Source of the DNA: DATESZ01 sp035283845
GTDB taxonomy: Bacteria > Desulfobacterota > Syntrophia > Syntrophales > JACQWR01
Reading direction: 5' to 3'
NCBI GenBank assembly: GCA_035283845.1
Contig: DATESZ010000237.1
Location: 1-16,964, forward strand
DNA length: 16,964 nt
The translations under genes and the position numbers were made by a program. Positions 1-4,725 of this stretch are shown here, one piece after another; the first letter of the stretch is position 1, and each line of letters starts with the position of its first letter. The notes beneath the pieces are model-generated. The model did no database searches. It was not told the origin of the DNA and saw only the letters and a list, made by a program, of their open reading frames with translations.

Positions 1-140
1 TAATGTTCATGGTGGATGGAGGAGGCTGAAATCCCGGTCGGCATTAACGCCGAAGCAATCAACCGAACCGCCGTGGTACGTGATCCGTATGCCCGGTGGT
101 GTGGGAGGAGAGGGGCCGCGAGGCCCCTCCCTATCCCGAT
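1..140 (+). ncRNA. 3' end of a group II intron (domains V and VI)
   Basis: The last part of a group II intron ribozyme; the rest lies upstream of the window. Domain V is seen at about 67-100: a 7-bp stem (67-73 with 94-100), a bulge, an upper stem (76-80 with 86-90) and a short loop; the lower stem contains a CGC triad as in IIC-type introns. Domain VI follows at 103-137, with stem 112-117/122-127 capped by a GCGA loop, a basal stem 103-106/134-137, and an unpaired A at 133, eight bases from the inferred 3' splice site after T140. That is the expected place for the branch-point A. The 3' exon starts TACAC, complementary to the GTGTA just after the next gene (764-768), which fits insertion at an integron attC core site. 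The intron-encoded reverse transcriptase, if present, would lie outside the window. Confidence 0.75.
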
Positions 141-158
141 TACACAGGACATCGAAAA

Positions 159-758
159 ATGAACCGACCACATTGGCACTACTTTCTATTACTTGAAGAT
201 GAGCTTGTTGGAATATCTCGATTTATAGAGTTTAGTGAAGACAACTACAAGGTTTATTCCATTGAGTTTGTGAAGCTATTTTTGTCCATTTGCTCGGAAG
301 TTGATGTAGTTGCAAAGCTCCTTTGCAAAGAAGCTGATTCCCCCTTATTTGATAAGACGAAAGGTTCCCATGATCCCAATATGGGCACTTATCGCTGTGT
401 TATCAATTCCAAATTCCCAGGCTTTCACAAGGCCCATGTGGAAATTCCATTTTATAACCTGTCATTTGTTCCGTGGGATAATTTCAAAGTGAATAGCAGC
501 CCATCATGGTGGAGCGAATACAATGGTGTCAAACACGAAAGAAATATCAATTTCAAGAAGGCAACCCTTGGAAATGTGTTGTTTTCTATGTCTGGACTCA
601 TGGTCCTTCTCGTCTATTTCCATGGTCATCAGTCTGTTATTTCCTTAGATCCACCAAATAAACCGAAATTATATGAAATCGAGAGTGCTTACTATAGGAC
701 CCAAGGGATTGCCTGGGAGAGTTCTCAATTGTATGTACCGAAAAACCTGATAAAGTAA
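159..758 (+). CDS. Conserved hypothetical protein, possible integron cassette gene
   Basis: A 199-residue soluble protein of unknown function. The frame is open further upstream, but those codons lie inside the intron's 3' end, so I place the start at 159, where AGGA at 146-149 gives a ribosome binding site. The protein has an N-terminal part rich in aromatic and acidic residues (HYFLLLEDELVG near the start) and a striking motif WWSEYNGVKHER at residues 117-128, followed by a hydrophobic helix at about 138-155. The motif recalls families of about 200-residue orphan proteins with a W-W-x-x-Y-N-x-V-K-H-x-R signature and perhaps a HEPN-like helical fold, but I cannot confirm this. The gene is AT-rich, lies between the intron end and an attC-like palindrome, and has no functional neighbour. 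Confidence 0.7.
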   Translation: MNRPHWHYFLLLEDELVGISRFIEFSEDNYKVYSIEFVKLFLSICSEVDVVAKLLCKEADSPLFDKTKGSHDPNMGTYRCVINSKFPGFHKAHVEIPFYNLSFVPWDNFKVNSSPSWWSEYNGVKHERNINFKKATLGNVLFSMSGLMVLLVYFHGHQSVISLDPPNKPKLYEIESAYYRTQGIAWESSQLYVPKNLIK

Positions 759-763
759 TGGTT

Positions 764-837
764 GTGTAACAAGCCCATGCACCCGGACCACCGTCACACT
801 CCGTGTTCCGGTAGCCGGTGATGGGCACGATGGGCCG
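764..837 (+). repeat. Degenerate attC-like recombination site
   Basis: Begins six bases after the preceding stop codon. GTGTAAC (764-770) resembles the RYYYAAC R'' core. The left arm has GCCCAT (773-778) pairing with ATGGGC (821-826), continued by CA and CC pairing with GG and TG at 817-820; unpaired single bases in one arm are typical of folded attC strands. The right end GATGGGC (829-835) differs from the GTTRRRY R' core at one position. The length of about 74 bp and the place directly downstream of a small orphan gene both fit attC. It is degenerate and may not be functional. Confidence 0.5.
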
Positions 838-853
838 CCTGTCGGCGGCCAAT

Positions 854-967
854 CGCCCCGGATGAGGAGCGCGCGCCTTAAATAAGTGAGCCGGAGTGCG
901 ACCATCTGGCCCATCAACCGGATTGAGCAGACACGCTAAGGCGCGCTCCTCATCCGGGGCGTTATCC
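854..967 (+). repeat. Large inverted repeat with perfect 21-bp arms, attC-like
   Basis: Bases 854-874 are the exact reverse complement of 941-961. After a 2-base bulge the pairing continues with CTTA (877-880) and TAAG (937-940), giving 25 bp of stem around a 56-base loop. The right arm runs into GTTATCC (961-967), a plausible variant of the attC R' core that would mark the start of the vapBC cassette. The loop (near 905-921) repeats the GCCCAT-x-x-ACCGG half-site of the left arm of the preceding attC-like site, so the region seems to be made of more than one site, perhaps by rearrangement. It could instead be a strong bidirectional hairpin or a mobile-element end. Confidence 0.55.
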
Positions 968-977
968 GACAAATTCC

Positions 978-1015
978 TTGCAATAAGCATATTAAATGTG
1001 CATTATAATGCATAT
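978..1015 (+). promoter_or_regulatory. Putative vapBC promoter with operator palindrome
   Basis: TATAAT at 1004-1009 is a perfect -10 element; TTGCAA at 978-983 is a possible but badly spaced -35 (20 bases). The -10 lies inside the perfect 14-bp palindrome TGCATTATAATGCA (999-1012), which extends imperfectly to 996-1015. A palindrome on the promoter just upstream of an antitoxin gene fits the usual autoregulation by VapB or the VapBC complex. Confidence 0.55.
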
Positions 1016-1044
1016 AGATTAATGCTGTGAAGAGGTAAGCTTTT

Positions 1045-1242
1045 ATGAGGACAACATTAAATATCGAAGACAAGTTAATTAACCGCGCATCAGAATTGAC
1101 AGGCATAAAAGAGAAGACAACTTTGGTTAAGCTTGGGCTGGAGGCATTGATAGCGAGAGAAAGCAGCAAAAGGCTTGCAAGGCTTGGTGGAACCGAAAAG
1201 AAATTAAAAGTAATACCGCGCAGGAGAATGGTAGGGCAATAG
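1045..1242 (+). CDS. vapB: VapB-type antitoxin
   Basis: A 65-residue antitoxin of the VapB family (DUF2191-like). The N-terminus MRTTLNIEDKLINRASELTG is the short strand plus helix of a ribbon-helix-helix DNA-binding domain; the basic tail, residues 50-65 (K and R rich), would wrap over the toxin active site. Start chosen at the ATG with AGAGG (1031-1035) nine bases upstream. It is followed after two bases by vapC, so the two are translated together. The palindrome over the upstream -10 element is the likely autoregulatory operator. Known role of the family: neutralise the VapC ribonuclease and repress the operon. Confidence 0.88.
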   Translation: MRTTLNIEDKLINRASELTGIKEKTTLVKLGLEALIARESSKRLARLGGTEKKLKVIPRRRMVGQ

Positions 1243-1244
1243 AA

Positions 1245-1601
1245 ATGGTTCTTGTAGATACTTCAGTCTGGGTATCCCATCTTAGGGAGGGGAATGTGGG
1301 CCTTGAAAGACTGCTGATTAATGGGGAGGTTATGTGTCATCCTTTCATTATTGGGGAGCTCGCATGCGGTAATCTTAAAAATAGATTTGAAGTTCTTACA
1401 CTTTTACGATTACTCCCCATGGCAATTCAAGCAGAACATGAAGAAGTCTTACGGTTTGTAGAGAACAACGCCTTGATGGGCAAAGGCTTGGGATACATAG
1501 ATATGCATCTTTCCGCGTCAGCTGTGCTGACAGACGTACATATGTGGACTTACGATAAAAAGCTCAACGATGCAAATAGAAAACTTGAAATAAATTATTG
1601 A
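1245..1601 (+). CDS. vapC: VapC toxin, PIN-domain ribonuclease
   Basis: A 118-residue PIN-domain protein, close to the usual VapC length. The acidic metal-binding residues are in place: D5 (VDTSVW), E38 (IIGELACG), D86 (GYIDMHLSAS) and D104 (WTYDKKL). Family members are magnesium-dependent endoribonucleases that cleave tRNA or rRNA when free of antitoxin. The ATG lies two bases after the vapB stop, with GTAGGG inside the end of vapB as a modest ribosome binding site. The pair lies between two attC-like sequences, so it may be carried as a gene cassette; toxin-antitoxin pairs are common stabilising cassettes in chromosomal integrons. The full set of active-site residues suggests a working toxin. 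Confidence 0.9.
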   Translation: MVLVDTSVWVSHLREGNVGLERLLINGEVMCHPFIIGELACGNLKNRFEVLTLLRLLPMAIQAEHEEVLRFVENNALMGKGLGYIDMHLSASAVLTDVHMWTYDKKLNDANRKLEINY

Positions 1602-1624
1602 TATTCACTGACCGAAATAAAACA

Positions 1625-1670
1625 TAACAAGCCGCGATGGCACTTTAGTTAGTCACCAGTGTCGCCTAAT
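1625..1670 (+). repeat. Weak attC-like remnant downstream of vapC
   Basis: Starts with TAACAAGC, the same opening as the attC-like site at 767. GCGA (1634-1637) and CACT (1641-1644) pair with TCGC (1662-1665) and AGTG (1658-1661) around a three-base bulge and a 13-base loop. No clear GTTRRRY core follows. Position (23 bases after the vapC stop) is the main support. The rest of the 1602-1733 spacer holds only the ribosome binding site of the next gene. Confidence 0.3.
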
Positions 1671-1733
1671 TCAAGCTGGAACCGGAACCGAAATCAGAAG
1701 CATGGTACTCGAAACAAGGCGGAGGTTTTCTAA

Positions 1734-2396
1734 ATGAACGATATTGGGGGATTATTAGGATTATTATTTATAACAGGAGTAGTTTCACTTGTCGCACTGC
1801 TCATTTGGATTGGTATTTCAAAGATTTCCAAGGATAAAAAGAAGAGGACAAAGGAATTGAAGGAATTTGCCCTGCGGTCGGGATTTTCATACAGCGAGAA
1901 TGCTGACATAAATTTATGCGATTTCGATATCTTCGGACAAACCGTTAACGTCTTTAATATGTTAACAAAAACTGAATCCGGTGTTTTGTGGAGAATTTTT
2001 GATTACACAGCGGGCAGCGGCAAATGTGCGAGGCAATATGCTGTTTTCATGGTGGAACAAACCAAGAGTCTCCCGGCATTCATCCTAAGAAAAAGGGCTT
2101 TTTTTAATAATCTTTTCGGCCTGAAGGCTATAGTTTTTGACAATTTCAAAAGATTTTCAGACGAATATTACTTGGAAGGAAATGATAAATGCGGCATCAG
2201 AAATGTATTCAATGAAAATGTAGTCAGGCACTTTGAAAATCACAAATTAGATGGACCGGGTGCAACAATAGTGGCAAATATGAACAAGATTATTTACTAT
2301 CAAAAGGTCAACTATCCAGAGGCTTGGCCCAAGCCAGAAGACCTGCGGGCAAAGCTTGAAGAAGTAAATGAGCTTCTTTCTGTGTTTATAAAATGA
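1734..2396 (+). CDS. Membrane-anchored conserved hypothetical protein
   Basis: A 220-residue protein with one N-terminal transmembrane helix (about residues 5-29, very rich in L, I, V and G) followed by a lysine-rich stretch (30-42), so the C-terminal domain should face the cytoplasm by the positive-inside rule. The soluble part shows a pattern I associate with a broad family of single-helix hypothetical proteins: LRSGFSY near residue 48, FDIF near 63, a W-x-I-F-D-Y block near 87-92, LPAFILR near 112, and an F-S-x-x-Y-x-L-x-G block near 141. No catalytic motif is evident. GGAGG eight to nine bases upstream of the ATG supports the start. It follows the vapBC pair and could be another cassette gene, but no attC is clear downstream. 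Confidence 0.75.
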   Translation: MNDIGGLLGLLFITGVVSLVALLIWIGISKISKDKKKRTKELKEFALRSGFSYSENADINLCDFDIFGQTVNVFNMLTKTESGVLWRIFDYTAGSGKCARQYAVFMVEQTKSLPAFILRKRAFFNNLFGLKAIVFDNFKRFSDEYYLEGNDKCGIRNVFNENVVRHFENHKLDGPGATIVANMNKIIYYQKVNYPEAWPKPEDLRAKLEEVNELLSVFIK

Positions 2397-2550
2397 AAGG
2401 TCCAGCTTTCTATGAGCGGCGTTAACGGCGGAGCTAAGCTATCGCTTGATCACTTTGTTGCCGCTTTGCTGAAAATAATGTATGAATTTGTATGTGCGAG
2501 GCATATGGTATGGACAGTTTGGCAGACAATATCATAGGAAAAGCAGCAAC

Positions 2551-2623
2551 ATGAAGGTTCTGCACACATCGGACTGGCACAGCTCTTTATGGACGTAAAC
2601 AATACGAGGAGCTTGAAACATTT
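2551..2623 (+). pseudogene. sbcD: Frameshifted N-terminal remnant of sbcD (exonuclease subunit)
   Basis: Reading from ATG 2551 gives MKVLHTSDWH, the conserved start of SbcD, whose D and H bind the catalytic metals. After a single base the reading shifts frame at 2582 and continues ALYGRKQYEELETF, the next conserved part of SbcD. The family normally has about three more residues (of the type L/I-G-R) at the junction, so about eight bases appear deleted. After 2623 the similarity stops and stop codons follow. The remnant thus keeps only about 24 of some 400 codons. AGGA at 2536-2539 still lies upstream. It is a fossil of an SbcCD locus disrupted by deletion or insertion. Confidence 0.8.
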
Positions 2624-2652
2624 AGTTGTGTATCCTGGAATTCCGGAATTCT

Positions 2653-3828
2653 CTAAGCTGACTTTCCGATGGTAATAGCGTCTTCAGGACATATGGACTC
2701 ACAAACTCCGCACCTTTCACACCGGGCCAGGTCTATCCTTGGGATTCTATGTTCCATGTCAATAGCGCCGTAGGTGCAAACAGTGCATTTTCCGCAGCCG
2801 GTACATTTTTCAGAATCTACGCATATAGTTAACGCTTCTTTGGGCACTTGCCTCTGGGCTATCAGCTTTCCGAATTCCTCGATGTTGCCCACATAAGAAG
2901 ACGCGATCCCAGTTATTTCTTCGATATTTTCATAGGGTTTTTCCCCCATGAAGTGATTAATTTCCTTGATAATTTTGGTGATTCTCCCGTACCCATGGTA
3001 AATAACACACGTACACACCCCCACTAAGGATGCCCCCAGCATAAGCCTCTCAATCGCATCCCTGCCAGTAAATACCCCCCCAGAGCTAATGACCGGAATT
3101 TTTGCCATTTTCGATATTAAATAGGTCCAGTATGACCCAATCCCTCGCCAGCCCCTATTATAATAGAGGCCATAAATAGGAATTACAGGCTTTTCATTAT
3201 ATATATCAACGGTGATTCCATGAGGAGGCGGCGTGATGTGAATGGCATCTGCTCCAGCGCCTTCAATCCGGCTGATATTCTCCTTATTAAGTACGTCAGC
3301 AAATAGTTTGGGGTAGACGGGAATTTTCACAGCCTTTTTAAGGATTTCTATTACTCGGGAGAGGTTTTCCTGATACCATTTATCAGCTATTTCAATCGGA
3401 ATTAGTATCGGACATGGGCAGGCAGCTTCTATCATATCAGCGCCGCTATCTTGCAGTCTCTTTGCTAACTCTTTTAGCTTTTCTGTTTCGAATTCCTCAA
3501 CTGCAATATTTGCTATCACTCGAACATTTTCCCTCACCGCAACCGGCTTAATCTCTTTAACAAATTTTACTCCCATTTCTGGCTCCCAAAAGCCGAGTTC
3601 GATAGTTACTATAGAAGCCGGATCCCCAAATTTATCCAGAAAAAGATTTGCAGGACGGGGAAGTGGCCAACTAAAGGGCTGAAAACTAATACTTTTAGTG
3701 CATACAGCTCCCACCCCTGCCTCTATGCACTTTTCCATCCCGTGGAGATTTATCGTAGGAGTTCCTGCGGAGGCCATAATCGGATTTTTGAAGGTGACAC
3801 CGGCTAAATTTACATTCAAATTTTTCAT
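2653..3828 (-). CDS. Dihydroorotate/dihydropyrimidine dehydrogenase-like flavoprotein with C-terminal ferredoxin domain
   Basis: A 391-residue fusion of an FMN-binding TIM barrel (about 1-325) and a bacterial two-[4Fe-4S] ferredoxin (about 335-391), the layout of PreA-type dihydropyrimidine dehydrogenase and related enzymes. Barrel signs: NPIMASAGT (15-23), TKS (44-46), and the phosphate-binding loop ISSGGVFTG (247-255). The region where the family has N-x-S-C-P reads AACPCP (135-140), so C137 or C139 may be the active-site cysteine, but the usual Asn is missing and the substrate is unclear. The second cluster motif is canonical (C370, C373, C376, C380-P). The first is not: C342-x2-C345-x2-C348-x2-C351, one residue short, with Thr instead of Pro. 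GAGG lies eight bases upstream of the ATG. The gene is AT-richer than its neighbours and is transcribed alone, divergently from the FmdE-like gene. Confidence 0.85.
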   Translation of the reverse strand: MKNLNVNLAGVTFKNPIMASAGTPTINLHGMEKCIEAGVGAVCTKSISFQPFSWPLPRPANLFLDKFGDPASIVTIELGFWEPEMGVKFVKEIKPVAVRENVRVIANIAVEEFETEKLKELAKRLQDSGADMIEAACPCPILIPIEIADKWYQENLSRVIEILKKAVKIPVYPKLFADVLNKENISRIEGAGADAIHITPPPHGITVDIYNEKPVIPIYGLYYNRGWRGIGSYWTYLISKMAKIPVISSGGVFTGRDAIERLMLGASLVGVCTCVIYHGYGRITKIIKEINHFMGEKPYENIEEITGIASSYVGNIEEFGKLIAQRQVPKEALTICVDSEKCTGCGKCTVCTYGAIDMEHRIPRIDLARCERCGVCESICPEDAITIGKSA

Positions 3829-3858
3829 CTCTTTTTCCTCAATTAATTAGAAAGATAA

Positions 3859-3920
3859 GATGTTGTATATATTTTAACATCCATTTTTTCCATGTCAACA
3901 TTTTTGTTACACAATGTTGA
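3859..3920 (-). promoter_or_regulatory. Promoter of the flavoprotein gene with two dyad repeats
   Basis: On the minus strand TTGACA (3898-3893) and TAAAAT (3876-3871) are separated by 16 bases, a good sigma-70 promoter. Two dyads sit on it: GATGTT/AACATC (3859-3864 and 3876-3881) around the -10, and TCAACAT/ATGTTGA (3895-3901 and 3914-3920) around the -35. Both use ATGTT half-sites, which suggests one regulator binding twice. The regulator is not encoded in the window. Confidence 0.6.
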
Positions 3921-3961
3921 ACTCAATGATTGACTGATTTTGAAAATCATGCGAAAATACG

Positions 3962-3985
3962 AACAGTAATGTTTGAAATACTGTT
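3962..3985 (+). promoter_or_regulatory. Dyad upstream of the FmdE-like gene
   Basis: AACAGTA (3962-3968) and TACTGTT (3979-3985) form a perfect 7-bp inverted repeat around ten bases, ending 12 bases before the start codon and next to the AAAGG ribosome binding site (3986-3990). It could be an operator or a hairpin that affects translation. A second short palindrome, GATTTTGAAAATC, lies at 3937-3949. I see no convincing promoter for this gene. Confidence 0.4.
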
Positions 3986-3997
3986 AAAGGTAACCCT

Positions 3998-4606
3998 ATG
4001 AAAACGAATACCTATTCGCAAAAAGAATATCTGCAAAAGTTAAAATCATTTCACGGCAGTTTGGCGCCGGGTTTGATCATAGGGGGGACCATGGTTAACC
4101 TTGCCTTGAGATCGCTGCCCAAAGATAAGTTATTTGATGCAATTTGTGAAACGCCGCTGTGTCTGCCGGACGCTATTCAGCTTTTAACTCCCTGTACAAT
4201 CGGCAACGGTTGGCTCACAGTTCTGAATTTCGGGCGTTTTGCCATAACGTTCTATGAGAAATACAGCGGCGTGGGTGTCCGGGTATATCTCGATTCGGCA
4301 AAACTCAAAAAATATCCTGAAGTCAACTCATGGTATTTTAAACTGAAACCAAAGAACGAGCAGAATTTTCAGCTCCTGATCAATCAGATTCTGGAGGCAG
4401 AAGAGCAAATTCTCACTATGCAGCGTGTCCGTGTGCAACCGGAATCATTGCGCAGGAAAAAAATCGGGCCAGTGGCTGACTGCTCCCAGTGTGGCGAGTG
4501 TTATCCGGTTCGGGATGGCATATCATGTCGGGCCTGCCAGGGCGAATCGCCCTATGTGGCGGTTGAAACGCCGGATCTGATCTTGAAAGGTCTGGACTGT
4601 ATATGA
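3998..4606 (+). CDS. FmdE-like protein with C-terminal zinc-ribbon
   Basis: A 202-residue protein of the FmdE family (formylmethanofuran dehydrogenase subunit E-like). The FmdE core spans about 12-100: FHGSLAPG (18-25), ETPLCLPDAIQ (51-61), TPCTIGN (64-70) and GVGVRVY (91-97). The family usually shows H-G-H-x-C-P-G in the first block; here the second His is Ser21 and the Cys is Ala23, so part of the expected metal site is lost. C55 and C66 remain. A cysteine-rich knuckle follows at C162, C165, C168, C177 and C180. FmdE-like genes often lie beside molybdenum or tungsten enzymes without a proven role; here it precedes such an enzyme by 119 bp in the same direction. A function in supplying or sensing the metal is an inference. 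Confidence 0.82.
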   Translation: MKTNTYSQKEYLQKLKSFHGSLAPGLIIGGTMVNLALRSLPKDKLFDAICETPLCLPDAIQLLTPCTIGNGWLTVLNFGRFAITFYEKYSGVGVRVYLDSAKLKKYPEVNSWYFKLKPKNEQNFQLLINQILEAEEQILTMQRVRVQPESLRRKKIGPVADCSQCGECYPVRDGISCRACQGESPYVAVETPDLILKGLDCI

Positions 4607-4725
4607 GCAGGAAAAGACCATGCATTTTTTGTCACATGTCCACGGGCATTCGGCAACTCTGACAGAGATGTATCCTTTCATGAGATGTGATATAAAAAGA
4701 TTTTGCAAGATAAGGAGGTTATGCT

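Noticed and set aside
2638..2651. Perfect palindrome with two GAATTC sites near the sbcD remnant end, like joined EcoRI linkers.
   Set aside because: It could hint at a cloning artefact, but 14 bp alone is weak evidence and the flanking sequence is otherwise natural; read-level data would decide.
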